From Salminus brasiliensis (Eukaryota; Chordata; Actinopteri; Characiformes; Bryconidae): a DNA stretch of 64,000 nt. Position numbers and translations under genes: made by a program. The stretch covers positions 31,124,987 to 31,188,986 of the forward strand of contig NC_132880.1 of NCBI RefSeq assembly GCF_030463535.1, in the 5' to 3' direction. This document shows positions 48,351-63,966 of the stretch, piece after piece; positions within the stretch are counted from its first letter, which is position 1, and the number at the start of each line of letters is the position of its first letter. The notes beneath the pieces are model-generated. The model saw only the letters and a program-made list of their open reading frames with translations. It was not told the origin of the DNA and did no database searches.

Positions 48351-49262
48351 TCATTCCTTGGTACCATTACTTGCTCCAATCTGTTCCTCGTCATATCCCT
48401 CCTCCTTCTCTACGTCTTCCCCATTGTAGTCCTCTCCTTCATCCCCCGTTCCCAGGATCACGCTCTGTTGCACGCTGACGGAAATCACCAGGGCTTGAAC
48501 GATGCCATAAACCAAAGCAAATTGAGGCAGGTACTCCTGAACCAGCCACAGCAGACCGGCCATCCCTACAGATGAAACAAGAAACATGGCCATGCCATGG
48601 ATCCACAGTTTCAGGGCACCTTGGACGCCAAGGATGTCCAGAATGAACTTAGTAGGGTGGGAGACTGTCCACAGGAATCCAACCACAAACAGGTCGAAGA
48701 GGTGGCGAAGAAAATTGAAGCATATCTCATAGTGCTCTGGAAGGATTTCTCCTGTCCAGGTGCGAGCAAGGATCTGGAACGGAGACGGCCTCTTCATAAG
48801 CGGTGTAGGAGACGGAGGAGGGGTGCCATAGTCCGAAAGCTCTCCGTCTTTGGTATCAAAGTCCCTTTCAAAGGCCTCATTCCAACCAGTATACTTCCTT
48901 TGCCGGAGCCCGTCGGCAGTGGATGATCTCGGCCAAAAGAAATAGGCAGAAGGAAGCATCCGGCTCCACCACCGTGGAGCCTTCTGCGGGGCCGCGGTTT
49001 CTGTCTCAGCCGCACTCAAGTCTTCCACTTCTAAGGGTTTGTGTGTCTCCTCTGCCTCCCAGAACTCCTCAATTGGTGTCATTTGGTCAGTTTGATTCTT
49101 CTGCCCACCCCAAACCCAGGAGGTCAACCCCCCCAGGCTCCACCTGCTTTTCAGCTGACCCTCACTTGTGAAGGCTTTGTCAGCTTTGGCCTTGCTGCCC
49201 CAGGGCCGATACAGGTTCGCTGGGCTCACCCATGCCCAGACACGTCCTACAACAGCTGTCAT
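48351..49262 (-). CDS. c6orf47: C6orf47 (G4) homologue, uncharacterised membrane protein
   Basis: A single coding exon for 303 residues (human protein about 294). The start chosen is MTAVVGRVWAWVSPANLYRPWG: its ATG lies 14 nt after an acceptor (AG at 49278-49277), and the next upstream ATG at 49289 would lie in the intron. The N-terminal two thirds are polar and Trp-rich. The conserved block is C-terminal: EHYEICFNFLRHLFDLFVVG at about 175-195, LDILGVQGALKLWIHGMAMFL at about 208-228 and FALVYGIVQALVISVSV at about 248-264. This is the same order as LDTLGLRGPLGLWLHGL and LLQALVLAVS in the human protein. Two or three hydrophobic segments suggest an integral membrane protein; the last 30 residues are acidic. 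Function is unknown in any species. It lies beside the SNHG32-like gene, as in the human MHC class III region. Confidence 0.9.
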   Translation of the reverse strand: MTAVVGRVWAWVSPANLYRPWGSKAKADKAFTSEGQLKSRWSLGGLTSWVWGGQKNQTDQMTPIEEFWEAEETHKPLEVEDLSAAETETAAPQKAPRWWSRMLPSAYFFWPRSSTADGLRQRKYTGWNEAFERDFDTKDGELSDYGTPPPSPTPLMKRPSPFQILARTWTGEILPEHYEICFNFLRHLFDLFVVGFLWTVSHPTKFILDILGVQGALKLWIHGMAMFLVSSVGMAGLLWLVQEYLPQFALVYGIVQALVISVSVQQSVILGTGDEGEDYNGEDVEKEEGYDEEQIGASNGTKE

Positions 49263-49275
49263 GGCTTTCAGTTCG

Positions 49276-50005
49276 ACTTTATCCAACAAAAGAAGACAAA
49301 TTAAAACCTGTGATCAACACTAAACCTGAACTACCTGAAGTTCACTGACAACGAACTGAAATATACCAACGTTACTGAGAACTCGCTCAGTAGGAAAGCT
49401 TGTTTAGGGCCAAATCATATCTTATAAGGGACATCCTTTGTCTTTGTCAGCGAGCTAAATAATTAGCGGCATCTTGCCACACATTCACCTGTGCTGAAGA
49501 ACTAGTTCATCTAGACGAGCTGAGAGACACACCCGTCCAGCTTTAAGCACACGTATCCGGCTAAACAACGCTAAAACATGTCAACGGTGGACCAAAACAA
49601 GCGAACGAGCCCCAATGACCTGTCAAACCTCGCATTTACACCGCCGCTACCCTCACCTCATTGCTCCCTTTTCATGTTTTGGCCCACATTCCTCTCAATA
49701 ACAACGACCACCACAGCCACCACCTCTGAGTTAGCAACGATTAACGTTAGCAGCTTTACCGGTTCCTGCTTTAGCTAACTTTTCAGAAAATGTCAGCGGT
49801 CCAACTTACTGCGACACTACAACCCCATATACCGTCTTTAAAATGAACGTATTATTACTGTAAATGTACGCTTGTAAACCAGCTACTTCACAGCAGGTCT
49901 TCATCGCGTCCCGGTTCGGCTAGCTTGTCTTAGCTGGATGCTAGTTAAGCTACCGCAGCGAACTTCCCTTCGCTAAGTGTGGCCCACTTCACGCTGACGT
50001 CATGT
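49276..50005 (-). promoter_or_regulatory. c6orf47: C6orf47 homologue promoter and untranslated first exon
   Basis: A strong minus-strand donor GCA|GTAAGT ends an exon at 49810, and the coding exon begins at 49276. The probable start region at 49900-50000 is CpG-rich and holds a perfect palindromic CRE, TGACGTCA, at 49995-50002. Start position is inferred. Confidence 0.6.
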
Positions 50006-50069
50006 AGTTTGAACAGGTAAACGGAGAAGCACTCGGGTCTAAAAGTCTCCTACACGCGCATTTTCACTT

Positions 50070-50075
50070 TTTACA

Positions 50076-50115
<40 letters not shown>

Positions 50116-50226
50116 TAACACGACTCACTTCTTATATTAGAGTTTTTCCTTTTGTATATAAGTTGTGTTTTTTTTTTGTTTTTGTTTTTTGTTTTATGTT
50201 TAGTTTCTGTAATTGTCAGTAATAAC

Positions 50227-50272
<46 letters not shown>

Positions 50273-50375
50273 TACTATATATAATATATAATATATAATA
50301 ATTCGGAACAAAAATAGAAATAGATAAAAGTGAATAAGTCGTAAAGCCTACAATACTACTACTACTACTTTTTTA

Positions 50376-50409
<34 letters not shown>

Positions 50410-50702
50410 TAACACGACTCACTTGTTATATTAGAGTTTTTCCTTTTGTATATAAGTTGTGTTTTTTGTTGTTTTTGTTTTTTTGTTTTTTTGTTTTATG
50501 TTTAGTTTCTGTAATTGTCAGTAATAACAACAACAATAATAATAATGATGATGTACTATATATAATATATAATAATGACAGAATACAACGAATAATTTCG
50601 GAACAAAAATAGAAATAGATAAAAGTGAATAAGTCGTAAGGCCTACAATACTACTACTACTACTTTATTATACTTTATATTATTATTATTATTATTATTA
50701 TT
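50070..50702. repeat. Tandem duplication of a ~300-bp AT-rich unit
   Basis: Two near-identical copies (about 50075-50370 and 50372-50690) share, in order: (TTA)n, tttaacacgactcactt, ttatattagagtttttcc, atgtttagtttctgtaattg, (AAT)n, 'cggaacaaaaatagaaatag' and 'tgaataagtcgtaa-gcctac', then (TAC)n. They differ mainly in microsatellite lengths and a few bases (cttcttata/cttgttata; gtaaagcc/gtaaggcc), so the duplication is young. Confidence 0.9.
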
Positions 50703-51944
50703 ACGCTGTTGTTGTTAGCAGTAATGTCTATAAATATTATTACAATTTAAATAAATAATTAATTAATTAATTGCCCGTATAATAACAATTATGATCATTA
50801 TGATAAATTAAATAAGAACGAATTATAATAATTGAAAAATATTAAGAACAAGAAACAGTCAATAAGACTTTATAAGATTTATACCGTACCGTGAAGAGGA
50901 TATTTCAGGAACTGTGCACCATTCCAATGACATTCACATTTCCATAATTAAAGTCCTCTGCTCAAAAACGTCTCAAGAACAAAAATAAATTCTATTATTT
51001 GACAAAATATTTAAAAATAAAAGGAAAAAATGAGGATTTCGTCACTCACAAAAACACAAAGTGCATATATTCATGGTTTTAACAGTTTATGTAGTTAATT
51101 GTTTTTTTGTTTTTTTTAAAAACGTGCTTGTTTGTGAAGGTACAATACCAGAACAAAGGAAAAGGACCTCTGGGTATGCGTTGTTTTTAATAGCAGGCAA
51201 GAAGCCGTGTCTTTTGGGTTTAATCACAACCAAACCAGTTTTTCTTTTTGCATCAATGTGTTAGTCACTAGTTTTCTCCAGGTCCTGAAGCATGCGCCAA
51301 AACAAATTGAATTTAGTCAACCACTAACATTACAATTTAGACAAAAAAAAGCTAGGTCAACTGTCTAACAAAAATACTTTAGTCCAAATAAACCTGAAAG
51401 CTGATTTCATTTATTACATTGACAGTATAAATAACTGCCACTTAAACTGCCCAAGAAAACATTTGCGTGAACACAAGTTCCAAATCCCTCTAAATATGGA
51501 GGCACATTACTTGCTGCTTTTGGAGACAATGCTTTGATAAACTACTCTGTAGAAAAGTCAAAGCTTGCTTAGTGATAAACATGTGCCTCACATTCTCACC
51601 CACTTTAATAACCTGCATTTAAACTTTAAATTCTGTGGCTGTTAAACCACTGAAAAAAAGACTGCTAATGCATGAGGTACATGTTAAGCAGTTCCTTGAG
51701 TCACAACTTTTTTGATAGACTTTCACCCTAAAATAACACTAAACCCTTATACACACCCTCCCCCCCAAACACCAAGTAATGAGCAGCAGCTAAAGTGTCC
51801 CTGCAGCTCAACTCGAGAATCCAAACAATTTCCCCCACTTATTTGCCAGGGGCTTCCAGGTCCAGAAACCAAGTGTACTCCCCCCCACCCCCTTCCAATG
51901 CATTGGAAACCTGCATTTTCTAGTTTTCCTTCAACCAATAAAAG
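50703..51944. other. Intergenic, nothing recognised
   Basis: AT-rich, no supported exon; separates the C6orf47 promoter from the 3' end of the snoRNA host gene. Confidence 0.5.
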
Positions 51945-52029
51945 CAGCAGCCAGTCATAATCACATTTTATTTTATTTCTTTTTTTAATTCAGCAGACAG
52001 CACAATTTAGAAACATCTGAGGTGCAGAA

Positions 52030-53418
52030 CTACATCCACAGTGTTCCTTTCCACCAGCTCTTCAACTCCACCCTACAAAAAACAAAATGAATACAGAAGT
52101 TAAACATCTGAAAGGAGGAGGGGGGCACAATTGCTTCACATTTCAGTGTTTCAGTGCGCTGCGAGCAGACTTCATTTTATTTCAGTCGAACCGAAAAAGC
52201 AGCTCATCATCAACATGCCGAGTAGCAAAGAGCAGCTAGATAGATCAGAACTTACCAGGTGAGCTCTTCAGGTAAAAGTACCAACACCAGCATACTGACC
52301 ACCTGGGGAAAAATAAAAAAAATCCACACTTTAACCCTTAACAGTAAACCCAAAAAACACTCATAGCAGAGCTGTGTGTTCAGCGCATTAAAATAACATC
52401 ATGGTTTTTACAGAGACTCTAGTCTGCTGAATCATCATTACACATGCTGGAAGTGAACACCGTTTATAATACAAAAAACAAAGCTCACCTGAGCCAGGAC
52501 TTCAGCTTCTGAGAGCGCACATCCCAATGGCTTCAAATACACAAGCAACTTCCTTCCTGGAATACAGTATAAACACATTAAGCACATTTTAGTTTGCCTC
52601 AGAGTTCTTGCTGTCACTAAACACATAAATTAAGCACATTTTATAATCATTTCAAAGGACCTTGAATCTAAACAGCTGCTATACACCCAAGCAAGACTAG
52701 ATCACCAAAATAACAGGTGTCTGCTTTGGGGGGGATTACTTCTCATGGCTTATCCTATGGCCAGCATTTGACCAGGACTGAAAGGCACAGCTTGCCATAA
52801 AACTTAGTTCAATGCATATCGCCGACCAATGAACAGCATGCAGCTCCAATGGTGACTCTACAGAAGGCAAACCAGCCTCAGCTATGAATGAAAGCCAATG
52901 TAAGAGCTTATTGACATAGTGTACAGACCAGCCACAGGGTTCATTCCACAGCAGACATGGTTTTTAATGGGACAGCAGCAACAGGCCAAATCTTTACACC
53001 TAATTAGTGCTACATCCCTTTAAAAAAAAATTAAAAAAAAAAATTACAAACTATAAACATTAGATCCACCAGAAAGGACAGTGAGTCATAAGAGGCCAAT
53101 CCTCACCCCTCCCCATCTACTTACCATAGGTAAAACTAGCAACTACGTGCCGTCTTCAGTGAGTTCAATCAATCCTGCAAAAGCAAAACAGCCTTTATAA
53201 TCCCCGTTTTAGGAGGTTTACGTTTTGAAAGTCCAGCAATGCAGCAGCAGAACGTGTTCAGCGCACTGTAAGGCTTCACGTAGAAATCAGAGACTCTAGT
53301 CTTAGGAATCATCACCACACGTTCAGCACGAGGTCAACTAGCAGACTAAGTATTTAACTAGATAAATTATAAAGTTACACAACTTACCATTCTCAGAACA
53401 TCTGCAGGCCAGCCCCAT
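52030..53418 (-). CDS. Candidate 62-residue protein from exon-3-skipped host transcript
   Basis: If exon 2 is joined directly to exon 4, ATG at 53418 reads through 53418-53388, 52556-52489, 52302-52256 and 52072-52030 as 62 residues plus TAG: it starts MGLACRCSENGRKLL and ends WWKGTLWM, with a hydrophobic middle (VVSMLVLVLLPEEL). The exon junction phases (1 into 2) match exactly. Including exon 3 (50 nt, not a multiple of three) gives TAG after 20 codons. Human C6orf48 is annotated as a short protein, so a real small protein is possible, but I cannot check similarity here. Confidence 0.4.
52148..52215 (-). ncRNA. Box C/D snoRNA in host intron 5 (possible SNORD48 equivalent)
   Basis: On the minus strand: C box ATGATGA (52210-52204), D' CTGA (52085+100, i.e. 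52185-52182), C'-like AATGAAG (52176-52170), D box CTGA (52154-52151), with a short GTT/AAC end stem. The element before D ends CGCAGCGCA, sharing CGCAGCGC with human SNORD48; the D' guide ends CGGTTCGA. That it is a C/D snoRNA is well supported; the SNORD48 assignment is tentative. Confidence 0.75.
52375..52444 (-). ncRNA. snord52: Box C/D snoRNA SNORD52-like, copy A (host intron 4)
   Basis: On the minus strand: end stem GTGT/ACAC, C box ATGATGA (52438-52432), guide CAGACTAGAGTCT, then CTGT in the D' position, then a GATGTTA-like C', and D box CTGA (52383-52380). The guide is complementary to the 28S rRNA segment GACTCTAGTCTG targeted by SNORD52 (2'-O-methyl U). The D' box has CTGT rather than CTGA. 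Confidence 0.88.
53254..53320 (-). ncRNA. snord52: Box C/D snoRNA SNORD52-like, copy B (host intron 2)
   Basis: On the minus strand: GTGTG end stem, C box GTGATGA (53315-53309), guide AAGACTAGAGTCT ending at a canonical D' CTGA (53290-53287), then CGTGAAG as a C'-like element, D box CTGA (53261-53258) and AACAC closing the stem. Same 28S guide as copy A with a better D' box; the two copies are diverged outside the guide and boxes. Confidence 0.88.
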
Positions 53419-53558
53419 ACTGCCGACCTACAAGAGCAAGAGTCAGAAACAAAGTTAAGGAACCACCAACAAACATTAACAAGGTGGAAGGAGAGCCTTT
53501 ATGAAGCCACGAGGCGCAAAACTGAAGCTCGCTTCCAAATCGCCCTTCAATCCTCCGT

Positions 53559-53634
53559 TCCACCTTAAACGGCGCAGCAGCTTCACTCTGAATCCTGCGA
53601 CGGCGCCGGAATCTGCTGCACCGTTTAAGGTGGA
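53559..53634 (-). ncRNA. 22-bp hairpin in host intron 1 (pre-miRNA-like, unassigned)
   Basis: Arms 53559-53580 and 53613-53634 are inverted repeats matching at 21 of 22 positions, with a 32-nt loop. On the plus strand the odd pair is C-A; on the minus strand (the host transcript) it becomes G-U, so all 22 positions pair. Arm sequence starts tccaccttaaacgg. It resembles no microRNA I know; it could also be a tiny inverted-repeat element. Confidence 0.5.
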
Positions 53635-53890
53635 GTGAACATGCAGCTAGCTTCAGTCTCGCCCACGAGGCGAAGGCCGCGTTTATAAGCGCTAAAATTA
53701 CAAACTTAAATAAATAAAAAAAAAAGTTAAACAGCTACTTTCTTGCTCACAAAAAAAAAACAGGTTGTACACCGACTCAACGCCAAACCACACAAATAAA
53801 TAAAACCCCAGACTAAAGCTGGAGCCCCACGTTCATCCATCCACTCACCTCCACCCCAGCGCTGAGCTCAGAGAACGAACAGGGCGGCCC

Positions 53891-54770
53891 GGGAGCTTTT
53901 ATTTGGGGCCTGTTGTGGTATCCGGGGAACTGCCTGAATGAAATAAAATCCTGTGTTATTTTCCCGAGAAAATTAAATATTTAAGACTTAAATCGCTACT
54001 TCTAGTTATGGGAACGTTTAGTTTATGTCTCTAAATATTTTTTTCTACCTTAATATTTTATGGTATAAAATAATAAACACCACATTTCAATAAAAATCTT
54101 TCTGTTGCCTTTTGTGAACGAATTGAACTGTACTACAGTTTCATTGTAGATAACTAAATATCTTTAGGTAACACGCCAAGCGTAAATGTAGTCATTTATA
54201 AATAGTGTAAAATAAAAACAAGAAAGAAATAAGAATAAGATGAGTGACATGTTTTCTTATGTTTCTTTATAAGTGGGGAAAGTAATTATCAAATGGAAAA
54301 AGAAGGCCTTAAAGGTACATGTTTAGCAAAAAGGGTTTCATGTACTATAGAAAATGTTTTTTCATAATGATGAACAATTTAACCAAGCAAAGAATCATTT
54401 AAACCAGGGGCGGGGAACCGAGGAGGCAGAGTTTAGCTCTATCACACTGAGTAGAGCTGCTAGTTAATGGGTGAGCTGAATCAGGGCTGCTTATACAGGA
54501 GAAGCACAAATCTGTGCAGGAATCTGACCCTCCAGGGAACCACTTTTAAGAGTGCACAAAAATAACACATTCAAAGAGAGAAAACAGGAATGGGCAGGAG
54601 TGCAAAAAAGAAGAAAATTATATAAAACAATTGTAATGTTTTAAATGTATATTATTCTATTTATTTATTTGGGATACCACATAATGTAGACAATGCTTGA
54701 AATTTTTCAAATGTGCATGATGTTAGGTAAGGAGAGTTTCCACCTTGTTATATTGATAACAAGGTGGAAT
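53891..54770. other. Intergenic, no gene
   Basis: AT-rich. A fish repeat-like segment lies near 54405-54545 ('ggcggggaaccgagg' to 'gaccctccagggaacc'). No exon signals with coding support. Confidence 0.5.
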
Positions 54771-54778
54771 CGGGATAT

Positions 54779-55021
54779 TGATAACAAGGTTGTGGGTTCG
54801 ATTCCCGGGCTCGGCAAGCTGCCACTGTTGGGCCCTTGAGCAAAGGCCCTTTACCCTCTCTGCTCCCCGGGCGCTGGAGTTGGCTGCCTACCGCTCTGGG
54901 TGTGTGTGTGTACTCACTGCCCCTAACACATGTGTGTGTGTGTGTACTACCAGATGGGTTAAATGCGGAGGACACATTTCACTGTACAGTGACAAATACG
55001 TGCACCTTTACCTTTACCTTT
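54779..55021 (+). mobile_element. 5'-truncated SINE
   Basis: Starts inside the tRNA head at gttgtgggttcgattcccgg (B box present, A box missing), then the same body as 43260-43540 (ctgttgggcccttgagcaa), and a (ctttac)n tail. Just upstream the words 'ttgataacaaggt' are repeated. Confidence 0.85.
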
Positions 55022-55091
55022 AATGTGCCATAACCTTGTATTGTTTATAAATAACAGTTGTGTTTTCTCTGTAGTGGATGTGAATTATTAA

Positions 55092-55599
55092 TAGGGATGC
55101 ACCGATCCATCTTTTTCTTTTTTCTGTTTTCCGATATAGATACAGATGCATGAACTTTGCGTATCGGGCTTTACCCTATACTGCTTTGATACCATTGTTG
55201 AATTAATAAACCATATACCTGAACATCTTTGAGAGACTTAGGGCATCAGGATTGACGTAGTTATTACTTTACTAACTTAAAACAAACTACAATAAATGAA
55301 CACAGATATGAATGAACCCAATTTCTGTTCATTGGTCACTAAAAGTAATAACTGTGGTGGACCTTAGGACTTTTATTCTGAAATTCTGAAAGTCTGTGAG
55401 ACTAAAGAGGAGTTGGCAGCTCCTCCCTTCTTGGTTCTCCTTATATGGAAGACAAGCTAGATTACTTGCTGATAGTTTATGACAGGTCAAAGGTTATGAA
55501 GCCTAGAATACTGGCGGTGTGAGAATCAGGTTCTGTTAATGGATCGTCCTTAGTATCAGGACTGATATCCGATCCTAGAATCAGATCGTTGCATCCCTA
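55092..55599. mobile_element. hAT-like MITE
   Basis: Left end TAGGGATGCACCGATC and inverted right end (reverse complement TAGGGATGCAACGATC) match at 15 of 16 positions. 508 bp, no transposase frame. Target duplications are not obvious. Confidence 0.85.
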
Positions 55600-56554
55600 C
55601 TAATTTACAATCAGAACATCAACAAAACATGTAATTTGACCAGTTGACAAGGCCTTAGCTTAGTTTAGATCATTCATGAAGAATCAAAAGAGCAAAACTG
55701 TTGCAAGCTCCGATTCTTAAGAAATTATCAATAGATAAACAATGTGATAGTGCCAGAATTATGCTTGTAATGAGGCTCTGCAACTGTAATTCCCACTCTT
55801 AATCTGGTCCTGGCTGGAAAGATGAATTGTGTAGTCAATAGAAAAGGAGGAAATGTCACATTACATAAACTTTGCAGCAGGAAATGCTACAAAGAACATT
55901 CCTAACAACCTTGTTTTTACACTCATTTCTAACAATACCAACATTCAACAGCCCCCAACACAACGAAGAACAAAGGGCTAATACTGGTAATGAGGAGCTG
56001 CAGGATGGAACTGTTTGCAGTTTAAATATTAAGGCCCACAGAACAGGAACATATGAGGAAAATGGGGAGATAATATAAATGTATTCCTGAGCAAGTTTAA
56101 TTCTTATTGGAATTGCAGTGGAGCATAATCCAATTTAGATGGCGAGGACTGGTCGAGGATATGTCGAAATTAAAGCAGGGTATTTTTTCTTCTTTCAAAT
56201 TTTTATCTTATTTCTAATCTTTCATCACACACACTGCACAGAAACAACACAGAATTGTATGCAGACGTTTTGGTACCCTTGGCCAAATGACACATTTGAC
56301 AGATGCAAAAATAGATGACCCACTTACTGTGTCTAAATCAACACGCATGTTTTGTTTCTCCTGCTCCTCCAAATGTGTTGAAATTCTCATTTTTAGAGTG
56401 TAGAGAGAAAAGATAATATAATAGAGGAAAGATAATAAATAAATATGTGTTATTACTAACTCAGGATGCAGCCAACTAGCTATTTTAACTGGAAATGCTA
56501 GGCTATCATTGATTAAAAAAAAAAAATCAAAACACTATATCGCACCATATACAG

Positions 56555-56720
56555 ACAAAAGTATTAAGACCCCTCAACTCATCCCAAAAGTATTGGATGG
56601 CGCACCATCCATCATTCCAGAGAACACATATAGTGTATAACAGTCTTAAACACTAAACACAGTCTCTGAGAATTCCCCCACTGTGGGACTAATAAAGGAT
56701 TATCTTATCTTATCAAAACT
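56555..56720. mobile_element. Tc1-MITE fragment plus LINE-type tail
   Basis: A short 'acagacaaaagtattaagac' Tc1-type end at 56563 is followed, at about 56650-56716, by 'actgtgggactaataaagga' and a (tatct/tctta)n end, typical of a LINE 3' tail. Confidence 0.5.
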
Positions 56721-57700
56721 AGGCACCTGAGAGCATTTTTTTTGTTGTTTATTATGTTATTATGTTTTATTTTGTTTATAACACAGTTTCACTTAATTCA
56801 CTTAATATTATTAATTTAAATATGGGCATATTACTAATGCATTCTCTGAGGCAAACTGTTCTGTGTAGTATATTCAGTAATTTAAGCTACGGAATAAAAA
56901 CACATTCATTGTGCAATATTAATCAATATTCATTAGTCAATATACATCATTCATTAACATTAAAAAGATGCATGAGTACAACATAAAAGTTTGGAAATCA
57001 TATCACGACTTTGAAATTGAATATGAAAAAATGTGTATCGTTACACTGATCTCCTTTTCTAATATGATTTTAGTGCATATTTTTTCTTTCCATGCTCTCA
57101 GTGCTTAATCCTGTTTGTGTATTAATCTCATTCACTGTTACAGATTTCATGAATTAACTATGAAACCTAATCATGGACAGAAAGCTGTATTGCTGGTTTT
57201 ATAGGCTGTTGTCATGCACAATGTGATCTGCTAAATGTCTCATGCTGTAGAATTATAGTGCTACATTAAAAATAAAATTAGTTACATTTGATAGTTGGAT
57301 ATAGATATAAAGGATATATCTATATTTATGGATACAATTCTTTAAGATATTTTTGTAAATAAAATTATTTAGTATGCTAAAGAAAGCTAAACATTATTTT
57401 GTGGGGGGAATTTTTCCTATAGAACTGCCTTAATCTGCAAAACTGTACTTTCATTTTTATTCTTGAGAGATTTCTAACCTATTTTCTAAACTTATTAAAG
57501 AATCCTGCACAAATTCGAAATTATATTAATGCAAAAACAAATCATTTTCAATAAAGATCACATAAGAGGACTCTTTAGAATAGTTTTATAATAGTTTTAG
57601 ATTTTTTTTTATGTTTAAAAATGATTATTTTTTATTTTATCGCTATAATGTGTTTTATTATTTATTTCACTTAAGTCTGGAAATGAACCGTGAATTTTAG
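56721..57700. other. Intergenic, nothing recognised
   Basis: Strongly AT-rich sequence upstream of the atat1 CpG-rich start region; no supported exon. Confidence 0.5.
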
Positions 57701-57719
57701 CGCTATGCTAAAAGTGTTT

Positions 57720-58260
57720 CTGTTGCTATGTAAACACGGCGCGTCGTTGCTAAGAGGAAACGGAAGCGCGGTGTATATTCATTTTATGATTAAAGCTCTT
57801 TGGGCGTTTTCTGTTTTTTTTGTTTTTTAAGCTCAAACAGTGAAGCTGCAAGAACCGTGTTCGGTGCTTTAGCTGCGGTAACGTGGACACGAGCGAGCTG
57901 CTGCTGCCTGAGGAAATCCTATAAGCTACTTGTGTTGTAGCGCTAATCCCGAATCGCGCTGTTTGAAGGGAGTGACAGCAGCAGCAGCAGCAGCACCACC
58001 ACCACCACCACCACCACCACCACAATCACAATGAAGAAGAGCAGCAGCACTACTGAGACAACGACTCTACAGAAAGCCTGTGTATGATGTGATTTGACCT
58101 CTATCTCAGCATTAGATCATCTTGCAGGTCCAGCGGCTGTTTTCGGGGGCTTGCGTGCAGGATGCAGTGAGAATCGGGTGGTGATGTTGGCGGAGGTTTT
58201 TCGAGCTGCTGCAGATTTGCGCTTTCTTCCCATCAGCCTTTAGCGAGCTCTCACACAGCG
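57720..58260 (+). promoter_or_regulatory. atat1: atat1 promoter and 5' leader with upstream ORFs
   Basis: CpG content rises at about 57730 (cggcgcgtcgttgc) and stays high to 58350. The leader contains at least three upstream frames: an 18-codon frame at 58031-58087 (starts MKKSSSTTETTT), a two-codon frame at 58084-58092, and a 19-codon frame at 58184-58243. All stop before the main ATG at 58261, so they could damp translation if included in the mRNA. Confidence 0.6.
57974..58024. repeat. (CAG)n(CAC)n trinucleotide repeat
   Basis: About six CAG/AGC units followed by about ten CAC units, in the atat1 leader or just upstream of it. Confidence 0.9.

Positions 58261-63966
<5,706 letters not shown>

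Larger units (their letters stand above)
51965..53890 (-). ncRNA. snhg32: snoRNA host gene, SNHG32/C6orf48 equivalent (6 exons)
   Basis: Minus-strand exons by clean GT-AG sites: about 53885-53849, 53427-53388, 53174-53125, 52556-52489, 52302-52256, and 52072 to about 51950, ending after two overlapping AATAAA signals (51977-51972 and 51972-51967). Upstream, an AATAAAAG box lies about 25-30 nt before a pyrimidine-rich CCTGTTCGTTCTCT start, consistent with the 5'-TOP promoters of snoRNA hosts. Introns carry three box C/D snoRNAs, two with the SNORD52 guide. In human, SNORD52 and SNORD48 lie in SNHG32, in the MHC class III region with C6orf47, so identity rests on guide sequence plus synteny. 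With all exons included, the longest ATG-started frame is about 20 codons; skipping exon 3 opens a longer one. Confidence 0.85.

Noticed and set aside
48287-49304. Plus-strand frames opposite the C6orf47-like gene
   Set aside because: Antisense shadows of a real, conserved coding exon.
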